Part shown: piece after piece, positions 1 to 12,929 of the stretch | Layout: each line of letters starts with the position of its first letter | Numbering within the stretch: the first letter of the stretch is position 1 | From: Hyaloscypha bicolor E | Taxonomy: Eukaryota > Ascomycota > Leotiomycetes > Helotiales > Hyaloscyphaceae | Direction of reading: 5' to 3' | Assembly: GCF_002865645.1 (NCBI RefSeq) | Contig: NW_020194517.1 | Span: 124,001 to 188,000, forward strand | DNA: 64,000 nt | Position numbers and translations under genes: made by a program | The notes under the pieces: model-generated | Seen by the model: the letters and a program-made list of their open reading frames with translations, nothing else | What the model was told of the DNA's origin: nothing | Database searches by the model: none

Positions 1-3000
1 AGACCAGTCCCACCGTATTTCTTGCTTAGACCAAGGTCTCCTTGGACAAACGGTTCGAATACCCTGTCTCTAAGATGTTCGGGAATGCCCGGTCCTGTAT
101 CCTCAACCTCAAATTGGAAAATGTAAACCTTTGCGTTGGCTGGGGGAGGTGTTGGTGATCTCTCACGAACATGAATTCGAGGTGTGGATTTTGGATCTGC
201 AGCATTCAAAAACAACGCGGTCCCTACTGGGTTGGATGCGGAATTGGAAGGCTTCCTTGAGACCTGAGAAGTCGAGCCAGAATCGTTGCGTTGACGGTTC
301 CTGGAAGTGCGTTGTGAAGACTGCTTTGATCCCAAGGAGTTTCTGCTTCCATCCGAGACCGTCTCTGCTTCTCCTAAGCACTTAATTCGAACCTCAACTT
401 TGCCACCTTCGGGCGTAAACTTGAGGCTGTTGCTAACAAGATTTATGATCACCTGGAGAATTCGATGTTGATCACCCCATAGACTGTTCAACAATTAGCC
501 ATCGCCCAAGAAATGTATGAAAATTGACATGAGGGCTAGGGAGGTAAGACTGGACAGAGAGCTGGCATGGATATAGGAGAGGTGTTACTGACTGCATATC
601 TTTTAACCTGCCCGCGCCTTGAGGTCCCATTGCAGGCAAGACTTTCTCAGTGAAAGGTACCGAATCGGGCTCAGTATCAGTGTTGAGAAACTGGACGTCA
701 AAGTTGATCTTGCCTTCCTGAACTTGTTTCGTGAATATCGTGAGAATCTGTGTTTTGATATCAATAAGTCGGAATTCCTTTTCCTCCAAGCTCAGTTGTT
801 GCCCGATTTGATTCTTGCTGAAGGTCAATAAGTCGTTTAGGAGATGAAGTAGTAGGTCGCCAGATTTGTATACGACTTGTAGACTCCGTTTGATTCTTGG
901 CAAATCGTCTTCGCCCATACAGACCGCACACATCCCGAGAATGCCGTTCAGCGGGGTTTTCAGCTCATGGGATATGTTTGCAATGAACAAAGTTTTGCTC
1001 TCATTTGCTGCTTCTGCAGCTTTCTGTGGGGGGGAATCAGCGATATAATTCTGCGCGCTCCATGGCCTGAAACGGAACGACATGTGGCAACGAGGGGTTT
1101 TGGAGGGGCGGAACGAAGTCAAGCTGACCTTGGATATTTCTAGCTCTTGTGTACGTTCAGCCACTTTCTGTTCAAGTCTTTCGTATTGTAACATAAGCTC
1201 ATCGGACATATCGTTGAAAGTTTTCGTCAATTCCGTCAGTTCGTCAGTGATGAAGTGTTTTCGATCCCGGACTTTGGCTGGGATCTTGAAGACTCTCCTC
1301 CTTTCATCCTCTGTGCGCTCAGTTTCAGTTTTTTGTTTCCCAGGGTACGCCAACCTTCGCAATTTCATAAATAGGCCCTTCTTTGATCGTTGAGATGTGC
1401 TCGTTGGACTTCTCCTCACTTCTACATCACCGCCGAGTTCGCATCCAGATAGATCTGCCTCGTCAAGCCTTTCAGATCTGATACTACCATTTGGCGTGTA
1501 GCCAGGAGGTGCAATTGATTTCTCCGTGGCATCTCTCAACCTTCGTATTGGTCGGACACTGTAATGGGCAATGGGCAGAATAATAAGAATGACGAAGCCA
1601 ATAGTACCGAAGACACAACTCAAGACAATAGCCCTAAGGTGGTTAATGGGCGCCCATGCTTCAGAGTGGCTTTGCTCCACTATCAGGAGCCAGCTCACGA
1701 GAGAACTTTGCGGTCTAGCATATCCGACGGCAACAGTAACATTGTTTTCGTTCGTTGTAGTAAGAATACTACTGGCGTTATTTATGGCACTGTTTTGCTT
1801 TCCAAATCCTGCTACGGCAGCTGGATACAGGCCCATGCTAAAGTTCGAACGAATGCTCTTGTTGAGAGCTTGACTACAGAGCAGTCAGGCTTGATACTCG
1901 ACAGGATGGGCGCAGGGTGTATGTCTGCTTACTTGTAAGCCAAGTGCCTATCGGAGTCTCCGGGAGCGGCAACTGGAGGCAGAATGTAGCGAACGGAGGC
2001 ATTTCCCAATGCGCCTGCAGCAGGGGCGTAAGTGTCGGTGGCAGGCCGCTGTGTATACTTGAACAGATTTTCGCGCCTGTTAGGTCCAACTAAAATCACA
2101 ATTCCAGTTTTGGCCAACCCTTCGCGAGACTGGCTTACATCGATGAGCGCAGTGGCTGCGGCAACTACTGTCATGAAGCCAAGGACAAATCCGGGCCTCC
2201 CATCATCTACTATTGGCAAAGTCAAGGACACCAGCGCATAGGAGTTGTTGATTTGCAGTGGTCCTGAAAAAGTCAGCCTCAACTGTTCTTAGCTCGATAG
2301 TCGCCTCGGAAGTCATTACCAAGCAAGAGGGCCGATGTTGCGTTCAGCGGAAAATCCAGAAATGCAGTTGCGTTTACCGCGTTTACCGTAGGATCAACAT
2401 GGTCATGTTTATTAGATACACCGTATGTGATGTTCGGGTACAGTTCTGTGGGATAGCCTAAATCACCGGGATCTCCAAGCATTGCATACGTTCCGTTAGG
2501 ATATTGTTCAGGCAACTGGATCCCCGCGGTATTTGCGGTCGCCCTTAACAGTCCACTTGAATTGCCAGTTGTGTTCCGCGAGTATACTATCGTCTGAACG
2601 AGAGACGAAAATCCACCGCTTGCTAAGGCTCCATCAACGTCCCTTATGGCGGCAGTCCAGTTGCTATCCGATAGATTTCCTCGATAGAACTGTTTGAGTG
2701 CATCCTGAAGTACTATTCTCGTCACGATAGTTGCACAGGTTGCCTGGATGAGTAAGAGGTCCGATGCAATTTGTGATGCCTAGAAGAATGTCAATCTTGC
2801 GATGAGGGGGTTCGAGGAATCCTTGCCCAGGAATTATGGGCGGTAAGAATGCAGTAGATGATATTCTCGCAGAAGCAAAGGGATCTTTCAAACCCGGCCA
2901 ATAACTAGAATGAAGTCGCTCACCTTCAAACTCGCGGCCAAGGTGAGCTCTGCAGAAGTGACATTGACCACTAAGTTGTGATTATTTATCCATATGGCGA

Positions 3001-3189
3001 TGGCTAGGACCTGGGCAATGGAGGGTCAGCAATTGAATAAAATTCCGGGAGGACTGGCATGACTCGAGAGACTATCATAGGTGGAATGAGAAATGGAGAA
3101 GGGCTTTCTCCAGCAACACCTACGGCAAGAGGTGCCAATGCGGTGACCAAAACGACGGCCGCCAACTGTTCTCGAATACCGATTCGCAT
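1..3189 (-). CDS. SLN1: SLN1-type hybrid histidine kinase (osmosensor), 5' part only
   Basis: Predicted join on the minus strand: 3189-3124, 3010-2924, 2779-2320, 2263-1933, 1873-1129, 1023-593, 483-<1, giving about 867 residues in phase. The start [10 protein letters not shown] fits this family. Visible in order: a first membrane segment (about residues 9-31); an extracellular sensor region with NVTSAEL and IVTRIVLQ; a second membrane segment after [11 protein letters not shown]; a HAMP-like linker ([12 protein letters not shown]); a coiled region ending [11 protein letters not shown]; the phospho-acceptor box [11 protein letters not shown] (His near residue 582); and the ATPase N box ([14 protein letters not shown]) and G box (EDTGPGIPE). 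Family knowledge: Sln1 is a plasma-membrane sensor feeding the HOG MAP-kinase pathway through YPD1 and SSK1. The rest of the ATPase domain and the receiver domain lie beyond base 1. All introns are 56-144 nt with GT/AG borders. Confidence 0.93.
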
Positions 3190-5777
3190 GTTGACCAGCT
3201 TCCCCAGGATGCGAATCCCGATCCACCAATGTTCCACGCCTTGTGCATGTGTACACTTTCTTGAGTACCGCTCTCGACTTGACGGGAGCCAGCAGCGTGT
3301 GCTGGCTTGGGAGCGGTCGATTCAGAGGGCCCGTTGCATATCCCTGGCAATTGGCAAGGAGGATTGCTCTCTGCCAGGCGCAATTGTCAGTCTCGCCGGT
3401 GTCGAGTCGAGGCTGTCTCTGTCTTTGCTGGGTGACTGACGCGGCTAGGATGCCAGCTGGGAAAAGCGGCTGTCCGGGGGAGTGCTCCGTTCGTTAAGCT
3501 GGTCGCTCCATGGTCCGTCGAGGCTGAGGCTGAGGCTGGCAAGGCCCGAGGGGGAGGAGACTTTGGCAAGTGAGGGTAAGGAAGAGCTGAAGAGTTGGTT
3601 GCGGGCCAGCAAAAGCGGTTCGCGGTGCAGAGGAGGTAAGGAATCGCATACGGTGGAGATGGGGAATTGGGCGGGTCCTTGGCACGCCGGCTTCCTGTCA
3701 GAGCCAGAGGCTGAGGAGAAGCTAGTCTAGCCCAGCGAAAGACCACCACTGACCAATCGACGCCTGGGAACAAGCCTGGGGTTGATACGGTAATTATCTC
3801 CGAGGGCAAGGATAAGGACCCACGGCCATAAGGACCCACAGCCATAATGGCCTTAGGCATCCATATGTATATAGGCACTCTCTGACAGACTACAATCCTA
3901 CCAACCTTTCCACCCAACCTACTTTTCTACGGCCACGTCTAAGCGTCTTCAAGACCACAGGAGCAGAGCAGAGCAGAGCAGAGCAAGTGCACGGGCACAT
4001 CGTTGGCGACGAACGAGGCAAGGACGGACAGCCAGTCAGCAATAATACTTCAAGGCAAGGAGGCTCGCAGCGATTTGCAGCAGAGTCCTCCAAACAGAAA
4101 CGCGGAGTCCCGCCGTTCCAGACCGACTCGAAGAGCCGCGCAAAACATCGTTTGGTGTTGCACCAAATTGCCACCACCACTGCCACGGTGGCAACTCTGG
4201 TGGACGGAGAAAACTCGCACGAAACACCGGCCCTGTGAGGAGAATCGTTCGCTGTATTGTGGGCAGTTGCATACGAGAACCTCCCGTAGGTTGCACAAGA
4301 TCCGGGGAATCCGAGGATTGGAAGGATGGCCTTCAGTTGATGGATCATCCAGGATGACACCTTACTTGGCCCCGAAGGTTAGGTAAGGTTCGTTAGCTGG
4401 TGTTAGCATCCCGGGGCGAAGTTTATTCCACGGATTGCAGGACCCTTTTCCTGCCTTACGAAAGGAACTACGAGGTAGCTAGAGGAGTGGAAGATAGGGA
4501 ATGGAAAGTCCCAAGCTCGCTGCTGGACCTTTGGACATGTTTTCAAACTAGCAATAGCTGCACTATATGTATTCAAGACAGAAACCCGGCAGCCATATTT
4601 TGATCCATGAGACTAAGAATTCTGGTGATGAGATGTACGGGTTTCTTTGCCTACAATTTGATACTCACTGACGTAAGCAAGCACCGGTAAGTATGAATAG
4701 TGTTGACTTGCCTCATGGGCGCGTCACTGATATGGAGTGCTCTTGCAAAGCCAGGAGTGGAGGAAGGCGGGCCACGTGATTCAATTGAAATTGCAAGATG
4801 CAGAGAACGGAATTGCGAACAGGTGGGTGAGAGAAGGGACGCTTTGAATGCATTTATTCGCTCGCTCACTTGCTGCCCGGATGAGAAGAGCACAATGCCG
4901 TGCCACCTGGTGAGGCATGGACTCACGTGACTAGCACTCGCTGAGGTGTTAGGTCGAGATGGGCCAGCCTTTGTCATTGTACATTGACGGAGGCATCAAA
5001 TGCAACAATCCAATAAGCATGGTCCATTTCGAAGCAAGCATGATATGGCCTAACAGAATAAATAATGCTTTGGTTATTAGTACGAAAGCGCGCGGTGTTG
5101 AAAACCGTCCATCTGCCAGAATGCGAGGAACACCAAAATCGCTACATTTAGAAAATCACACCAAATCTCAATAGAACGCCCGAAACTCCTCAAAAGTGCT
5201 TTACATAATAAAAATGAAGCAGATCTAACTTTGGCGAAAGTTTTATAATAATAGAATATAAGGCGGAATTATGAGAATTTCTGTAATGCAGCATTAAAAT
5301 TGTGCCCGTCCTCGCTTAGCGAGTTAAACGGATTTCAATGCCACACGCTTTTGTATTGGTACTGGAAGCGCTCCAGGTTCCAAGTTTGAGGGCAATATCG
5401 CTTCCGTGAGATAGTAATAGCATTAGACAATACTGCGAATGCATTTGAAGATACCCACGAATTAATGGCAAGGTCTAACCTGTACTTTCGCTTTATAATA
5501 TATTAGAAGCTTGCAGATATCGAACTTGAAGAGTGGAATATAATAGGAGATATTAAGGCCATGATTATATCTTATATAATTCTTGTAAAAACTCGGCAAA
5601 AACTCGGTAAAAATATAACAAATATATTCAAAAAATAATTAATAAGAACTGAAACTCGTGTTCTTTGAATTATTATTTAAAAAAAAGAATATGAATTAAA
5701 TAGCACCTGTAACGGCTGGCATAACGGCATAATCTGCCAAGAACAGGATATCGGAAACAGGTGCAAAACAAAGCTAA
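3190..5777. other. Intergenic region upstream of SLN1
   Basis: About 2.6 kb without a supportable gene. Open frames here, including a 176-codon minus-strand frame at 3387-3917, are low-complexity, Pro/Ser/Arg-rich and show no family motif. The stretch probably holds the SLN1 promoter and 5' UTR. Base composition falls sharply toward AT from about 5200, where the transposon block begins. Confidence 0.6.
3961..3985. repeat. Pentanucleotide microsatellite (GAGCA)5
   Basis: Five perfect tandem copies of GAGCA, in the upstream region of the SLN1-type gene. Confidence 0.9.
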
Positions 5778-5782
5778 GCCGG

Positions 5783-6042
5783 TGTTACGAGCACAAGATC
5801 TAGGGCCTGGAAGGCGTGGTTAGACTGTCTCTATTTCGACGATTCAAAGCTAAAGAGAGAAGAGGATCCCGAAGGAGCCTCGGATCTAAATAATCGCGAG
5901 CTATATACGGGCCCACGTACTAGCTTAAGCTCGGGGTCACGTATAATGATCAGGTAACTACAGATGCCTCGCTCAGATGCCAGATGCCTCTCTAGCTCTA
6001 GTCTAACCCCTACTAGTACCGTATATCGTAATAACCGTAATA
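5783..6042 (-). repeat. LTR (3' LTR of the minus-strand element)
   Basis: A 260-bp direct repeat of 11650-11909, with about 13 differences, all C/T or G/A. Preceded by target duplication GCCGG at 5778-5782. Confidence 0.95.
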
Positions 6043-6056
6043 TTACCCCCCCCCTC
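6043..6056 (-). other. Polypurine tract of the minus-strand retroelement
   Basis: On the minus strand a GAGGGGGGGGG run followed by TAA abuts the 3' LTR. This is the expected plus-strand priming site and independently supports the element's orientation. The plus-oriented neighbour element has a very similar tract at its own 3' LTR. Confidence 0.75.
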
Positions 6057-6118
6057 GAAGTAAGCTCGTCCCCGAGCTTCGAAAGTCCCTGTTAAATTTC
6101 CAAGTCGCAGGTTACATG

Positions 6119-9100
6119 TCAAAGGCCAGGGCCTTTTGTATGTAACTTTAAAGGATTTCCGTCCGTATTATGCGGTTCCGGCAGTATATTATTCTTGGCG
6201 TAGTCCAACTAATAGGGGAGATTCTGGGGCGGTCCTGGCTATTCGGGATTCTTATTATGGAAGCTCTAAAGAGCTAGGGCGCTATTACTTAATAAGGAAG
6301 CGGGATACTATTCCGGATCTGGGTCCTATCCTTTCTATTAGACTCGGTACTTTAGCTTTCCATAAAGTAGTTTTACTACTTATATCTCTTAAACTTCGTA
6401 CTCCGTTTCCCTGTCTTATAGTTCTAATAGCGGAGGCTCCGGATTTGCTTATCCGGGAAAAGGGTTACCTAGGTCTTTATATAGCTTCTCTATATAGAAT
6501 ACCGGATATATTCTTATTAATTCCGGAAGCTTGAGCCTAAAGAAATATCCTACTTATTCCAGGATTTTATATGGTTCTTCTATTTAGTAAGCTAGCTTGC
6601 GGCTCGGATAATTATTCTTCTAGTACTTAGTAGTAATTCATATCTTATCTTCTATTCCGAAGTCTACTAGTTAGTAGTACTTATTAGCTTGAGTAATATA
6701 GTATTCTTATACTTATATTATATTCTCCTATACTTTTTGCTATAATTTATAGAGCTATATTATTAGGGCCTTTGCCTCCTATTTATTTAGCTCTTCCTTT
6801 AGGATACCTAATTATATTTGGGTTTCCTAATCAAATAATATCTGTGGTTTATAGTTCTTTTCTATAAGAAATAAGGATTAGCCTATAGTCTTATAGACTA
6901 GAGCTACCTACTAGTAGTTAATTATTACTACCTATTTGTTCTAATTATCCTAGTAGTAATTTATATAGGGATATAACTATTAGTTAAAGTACTAGTTAAT
7001 AATCTCTGTCTGGCTATTGGTTTGGGGATAGTTAGTAATTAATAACTTGAGCTTTATACTAATATACTTATAGAACTCGCTTCAGAAATCCGATATAAAC
7101 TAGGGGCCTTAATTAGATACTATAGTCTCCGGGATACTAACTTGGCAAACTATATAGATAAGGAATAGGGGCACTAACTCTTTAGCTATTACTATATCTC
7201 GGATAGAAATTATAATAGGGTACTTGCCTAGGCAATTAATAAAGATTACTACTATATTATACTTATTCCTATTCTCTAGGTACTTCTTGAAATCTACTAA
7301 TATATATTACTAGAAGTAGTTAGGGACTAGTAATAAATACAAGAGCCCTGGCTTCTTATTCCTGGAGATATGGGATTATTGGCAGATATAGTAGTTATTC
7401 CTATACTAATTAATATTTATACCTTGGCCTGGCTAGTAATAGCAGGCCTAAAGAAGCTATTAAAGCTTGACTTGTTCTGGATATCCTATTAAGAGCTATA
7501 TATATGCCTCCTAAATAAGGGCAGTATATAAGGGTATCTCAGATATTATTATATTATTAGATATAAATAGTTTATTATATTATAAGAGAAGGCTGTTTTA
7601 TAGTATTCAAGTACTTTTCTTTTCGTTTCTTGCCTTATCCTATAGCTCTTCTAGCTCTAGTAACTCTCGGTTCTTACTTAATAGCTTATTTATTAGCTAG
7701 ATACTATTATACTGGGTTTCTTCCTGAGCCGGGCTTATAAAGGCCTTAATTAGGGCTAACTAGAGATCCCGTATAATATTATTATTAATCTTTTATTATA
7801 GGAGGAGAATTTGGGTTTGGTAAGCTACTATTACCTTATTTTAGGTAGTTATATTCTCGTATTTCCTACTTAGGGTATCCGCTTATTTATTTGACTTGCC
7901 TATCCGATATATAAACTTGAAATAGTAATAGGAAAGGTATTTTACCTAGCGAGCTTATTTTACTAAGAGCTTCTTTATAATTATAAAGTACTCGAGGGCT
8001 CGGTAGTCTAAGTAAATTATAAAGGATATCTCCTATAGGCCTTCTAGCTTTGCTTACTATTTGGTTAAAAAGAGAATAATAATAAGTATTTCTTTATTAT
8101 AGATATTATAGTTTAGTTCTACTAATTATATAGTTTTAGAGAAAAATACTACCGGATATTAGAGTCCTATCTAGAGATCTTATTATAAGAGAATACCGGC
8201 TATAACTCTATTTAATATATTTGTCTTAATTATAGTAGAGAGGTTCGGGTTATAGTAGTATAAAATTAGTACCGAGAGTATAGCTTGCTTTAGCTTAATA
8301 AAATCTTCTTAATACTAATCTGTTTACTTAAATAGAACTCTCTTATATATTAGAGCTATTAAGGGCTTTATTATATGGCTATATTCCGTAATAAAGTACT
8401 AATAAAAGTTATAAAAACCCAGAAAGCCTTATATTCCTTTAACTATCTTTAGTAATTACTAGTTCTTAATAACTACTATCTTGTCTAGATCTATTTTAAT
8501 ATCTCTAGTAAAGATAATAAAGCCTAGGTATTTTATATAAGTAATCTTAAACTCTAATTTCTTAATATTCGCTTAGAGGCCAGTATCCCGTAATTACTAA
8601 AAGATCTTTTATATATGGTTTTTATATTCCAGGGAATTATTCAAATAAATTAGGATATTATCCAAGTAAGTTATATAAAAGATATTAAGGTAATTAAAAA
8701 GGATATTATTTATATATCTCTAATATATAGTAGGGCTATTAGTTAGGCCTTCCTAAAGGACCTTATACTTATAGGCCCTATATCTTATATGAAATATTAT
8801 AAATTCTTCTGATTCTGGGTCTATTCGGATCTAATAGAATACTTACCAAATATTAAGCTTTATATAGACCTTGGCTTGAGCTAGCTATATAAGGGTCTTA
8901 TAAATAAGGGAAAGAGAATAATAGTTCTTTTATATTAAATTATTTAGCTTGTAATAATTAATATAGAATTAGAGAGCTCTATTAGCCTTCTTTATAAAAA
9001 GGATCGGGGATATAAAAGGAAACTGGCTTAGTTTAATAAAGCCCTATTAGAGGTTCTTTTTAAGGAAGTACTTAATCTCCTATAGCTTATAGGTTAACTA

Positions 9101-11388
9101 TTAATAGAGCGGGGAATACCCTAGGCTCTCTGGGCCTTCGGGATTATTAATCTAAATCTTATAGTTATATAATTAATATAGGGATAAGACATTTAATATT
9201 TTTTTTAAGAAGATATCTATAAAATCCTTGAACTCCTCTAGTAAGACTCTTACTAACTATTATAGCTCTGTCTCTTCTGGCTATTACTTGCCCGGGACGA
9301 ACTTGTTCTCTTATTATAATTCTAGCTCTTTATTAATCTCGAAAAATAATATTATAAAGAAAAGATTCTCCTTCTTTTATAGGTTTATCTAGAAAGCGGC
9401 CGGCGAGATATCTATAATATTAACTAAGGGCCTTAACTAGATCTTATAGCTTTTCTTTAGATAGTATAATTTTGATATTCCTGTCTCTAACTTAGGAGAA
9501 ACTTCTATATTCCCTAAGATTACTTGTATTTCTCTATAGTATTAAGCTTAATTCTTTTACTATATACGGCTTTCTGAGCCCGGGTTAGGAAGAGAATAAA
9601 GAGGTTTCCTCTTTATAAGCTAAGATCTCTAGAACTTATTTATAGCTATAGCTTTATTTCTTCTATCTATATCTTCTTAGTACTAGTTGCTTTTCCCAGG
9701 TTCCAAGTTCTTATATATAGTAGTTAGGACCTTATTTTAACTCTTCTTTCTAGGCTAATTATTTGGCCAGATTAATCTTCTATTCTTATAATTAATTAGG
9801 ATACTAGTACTTATAAACTACTATTATTCCAAAATTATATTATATTTGCCTAGTCCTATAACTAGTATAAGTACTAGGACTTTCTATTCGTTAATTAAGA
9901 ATATAAGCTTAATATAGTAAGTAATAGGTATGGCCTGCTTACTATTAAATCCTCTTATATTACAGGGTAATACTAATTAAGTAAGCTTAATATCTAGAAA
10001 TTATTTAATTATTCTTATAAACTTGAAATTAATAAAAGTATATCCGTTTACTCCGGTATTAATAAAAGAAGAAGTCTTAATATCTAATCTATTATTACTA
10101 ACTATATAAGAAAGTATAAATACTTTACCTTCTAGTAGCTAGCTTAAATCAACTTCTATTATATTTATATAATACGGCCCTAAAAAGAAGACTTCCTTTA
10201 GGAGTCCTTGTTTCCCTGTTCTATATCCTTGAATAGCTTACTTATAGTAAGTACTACTAGCTTAGTTACTAAAACTTACTTTATATATTTTATCTTAGGC
10301 TCTAGATAGTTCCTAGATATATAACTAAATCTATTATAGTTATAGTACTTGAGATCTGAGGATCCAGGCTTCGGGATAGTAGGCTTATCTATTACTAGGG
10401 TCTTGGGAGCGGGCTTTATATAAGGGGCGCCTCCTGGGCTTGGCTTGTCTATACCTTTATTAGCTTTCTTAGATACCTATTCTTTCTTTTTATAGTAAGC
10501 TCGGATTTACTAGTTATTTATAGTATAGTATTATACGAACTCTATAATACGGATAGCCGGGTTATTATAGTATATAGCTATGGCCTCTTAAAGCTTCCAG
10601 GTAAGCTTATTATTTAGGTTATCCTTAAGGTCCTATAGGTTAATATTTCCGTCTGCTATATACCTCAGAAACAGGATATAGAACTCCTAAAAGATCTGGC
10701 TCTTTTTTATAGATAGCTCCTTAAATACTTGCCGAGTATTATATTCCTTATTCGGATTATTATATAGCTTCTCTAGATAGATATATAGTTCCCTAATAGT
10801 CTCGTATATATATTAACTATCCTGGTTTAGGCGAGGAAAAATTAGTATAAGGGTATGGCTACCTATATGGCCGGATATATAAATAATCTTAAGGTCCTCT
10901 ATCTAATAGGTATTAGAGTTATTATAGAGCTTGTTCTTAATCTAAACTAACTAATTATTAAAGGTAATATTATCCTTGGTTATATCTTCGAAAATAGAAA
11001 AGTTAGGGAGTTTGACTAAGTATTTATCTTCTAGAGCAGGGGAACCGGTTATCCCGGCAGGCTATATAATAAGCTTCTTAATAATGGCTTTATTCTTTTA
11101 TAAGGCTTACTTGGTTTCTCTTAGCTAATCCCGATAATTCTCGCTATAGGCAAGGATATTATATGTCTTCAGAATTAGCTCGATAATCTCTTCGTATAAA
11201 GCCTCTGGGTTCCAAAGTAACTCTTGGAACTTTGCCTTTAATAAGGCAGGTCTCTCTTCTTTCTCTGCTCTCTGGAAAAGAGTATCTCTTCTATTATGAA
11301 TATTAACGGGATGCTCGGACCCCTCAAGAGACTTAATAAGAGGCTCTGGTCCACCTTCTAGTAGTATACTAGTAGTGTCTCGTGCCAT
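6119..11388 (-). pseudogene. Gag-pol remnant of the minus-strand chromovirus
   Basis: An 87-codon open stretch (11388-11125, starting MARDTTS) is taken as the gag N-terminus. Further left the frame is full of TAG/TAA stops. In reverse transcriptase the catalytic box reads YLDN (near 8665) instead of YLDD, and YLGFII follows near 8.54 kb. Near the C-terminus (about 6270-6410) a chromodomain-like stretch reads EYEV..., GKLKYRV and DPDPE, ending at a TGA at 6119-6121. Expected order gag, protease, RT, RNase H, integrase, chromodomain; I verified only gag, RT and the chromodomain directly. Confidence 0.8.
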
Positions 11389-11649
11389 AGCTCCTTCTGA
11401 CTTGCCCAGTCGTTCCGGGACTTGCTTTCTTGTAGATCTTCGTTTAGTAGTAAGGTTGCTGGCCTATCCGCTTGCCTGGCCGGTCCAGGGCTTTCTTGCC
11501 TAGTCGTTCTAGGGCTTTCTTTTGTTCTGATATTGGTTGACCGGTTCGGGAGTAGCCACGGCGCGTCACATCTGTACTCGTCGAAAACCGATCGGATGGG
11601 TGTTATTTAAATCCTCCGCAGGATTGAGAAATGGGTGAGCTTTGAATTA

Positions 11650-11909
11650 TGTTACGAGTATAAGATCTAGGGCCTGGAAGGCGTGGTTAGACTGTCTCTA
11701 TTTTAACGATTCAAAGCTAAAGAGAGAAGAGGATCCCGAAGAAGCCTCGGATCTAAATAATCGCGAGCTACGTACGGGCCCACGTGCTAGCTTAAGCTCG
11801 GAGTCACGTGTAACGATCAGGTGACTACAGATGCCTCGCTCAGATGCCAGATGCCTCTCTAGCTCTAGTCTAACCCCTACTAGTACCGTATATCGTAACA
11901 ACCGTAATA
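11650..11909 (-). repeat. LTR (5' LTR of the minus-strand element)
   Basis: A 260-bp partner of 5783-6042, followed by target duplication GCCGG at 11910-11914. Base 11650 is the T of TGTTACGAG. Confidence 0.95.
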
Positions 11910-11977
11910 GCCGGAATGCTTGGGCGAGACAATACTAAAAGGTCGAGGCATCCTCCCTACTTTATTCCACAGCTTAG

Positions 11978-12192
11978 TGTAACGGCGGGATCGAGGCAAT
12001 GGCCAGGGCTCAAAGATCCAAGAATCTCATGTATTGAAAAATACTAAGCTAAAGAGAAGAAGGAGAGAGAGAGAGAAGGAGAGGGGATAAAAGGAGGGAA
12101 ATACTAGCTAAAACCACTGAAACGCCGGCTAGCTAGGTAAAACCAGTCATGTGACAGCCACTCCCATATGCCCCCCAGCCAGCGCCGTTACA
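11978..12192. mobile_element. Solo LTR (or LTR-like MITE), 215 bp
   Basis: Begins TGTAACGGCG and ends CGCCGTTACA, with a perfect 5-bp target duplication CTTAG at 11973-11977 and 12193-12197. TG...CA ends plus a 5-bp duplication fit a solo LTR left by LTR-LTR recombination. The inside has a GA-rich tract (about 12055-12110) and no open frame. It is much less RIP-damaged than the retroelements on either side. A short inverted-repeat element is the alternative reading. Confidence 0.8.
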
Positions 12193-12264
12193 CTTAGTAT
12201 TTTCCAATACATGAGATTCTTTGAACTTTGAGCCTTTAACTATTGCATTAATCCCGCCATTATA
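12193..12264. repeat. Inverted, RIP-damaged relic of the same LTR family
   Basis: This segment is the reverse complement of the first about 75 bp of the solo LTR, with mostly transition differences. Its far end CGCCATTATA matches the LTR end CGCCGTTACA after RIP-type changes. The solo LTR therefore appears to have inserted into or beside an older, oppositely oriented copy at a CTTAG site. Together the two form a hairpin-capable arrangement. Confidence 0.75.
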
Positions 12265-12400
12265 CTAGTAAGTCTTTTATTACTTCTTATATTTAAAGAC
12301 ATTCTAGTAATATAATAAATATTATTTAAAGGCTAAATATAGTTTCTTATATTATAGGCCGAGATGCATCTCTCAAAATTATTTTTGGTCTCTATATACC

Positions 12401-12703
12401 TGTAATGGGTACACGTGATGGCGCATGGACAGGTATCAGATGTCGTAGATCTAGTTTCCTATTTTGGGTACAGCTTGCAATCGGAATCATATGGATCGCA
12501 TGGGATTTCCTAATTAAGTAAAGGGCTTCGCATGCCTGGCTAAGTACTAGGGAATATATAGGGAGACGCTTCTAGCTTTAGAAGGGGCATTAATTAGTCT
12601 CTTATTAGAATTAATTCTTGGAATTAGTTATACTTGTAAGTATTACTCCGTAGCTTACTTACCTTAACTACTTGTATATTACCCTGCTATTACGTGCCTT
12701 ATA
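12401..12703 (+). repeat. 5' LTR, heavily RIPed
   Basis: 303-bp direct repeat of 19091-19393. By hand about 27 differences, all transitions; about 23 of these have the A/T state in this copy. Preceded by target duplication ATACC. Confidence 0.95.
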
Positions 12704-12929
12704 TTCTAATTGATCCAATCTTCGGGGAGTAGTTTATTGCGAGATAGTCAAGCCGTCGACAGACAAAACCACTAATAGCTAGAGTATTAACCAGAAGAAG
12801 CGCCTCTGCTATTACTAGGGCGACCCAGTCAGGTACCCAGGGGAGCGCCTAGTTAGCCACTCTAGCTACTGCCTAATTAGGAGAAAGAAGTAGAACTCAG
12901 ATATCCCCAGAACTAGCTAGCAGGATAAT

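Larger units (their letters stand above)
5783..11909 (-). mobile_element. Full-length Ty3/gypsy chromovirus-type LTR retrotransposon, dead
   Basis: Two 260-bp direct LTRs (5783-6042 and 11650-11909) bound a 6127-bp element. The 5-bp target duplication GCCGG is intact on both sides (5778-5782 and 11910-11914). LTR ends are TGTTACG and CGTAATA/CCGTAATA, the latter consistent with RIP of a CA end. The coding strand is minus: gag begins at 11388, reverse transcriptase lies near 8.4-8.8 kb, and a chromodomain sits near 6.3-6.4 kb. A G-rich polypurine tract lies directly inside the left LTR, as expected for a minus-strand element. By hand the LTRs differ at about 13 sites, all transitions. Confidence 0.95.

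Noticed and set aside
3387..3917. 176-codon minus-strand frame upstream of SLN1
   Set aside because: Low-complexity Pro/Ser/Arg composition, no family motif, and it sits in the expected promoter/leader.
5702..5782. Short inverted repeat GCACCTGT/ACAGGTGC and a TGTAACGGC motif left of the first LTR
   Set aside because: It resembles the end of the solo-LTR family but is too short to call a copy.
6136..6534. 132-codon plus-strand open frame in the first retroelement
   Set aside because: It is antisense to the minus-strand chromodomain and tail of pol; the reverse strand carries the recognisable family motifs.
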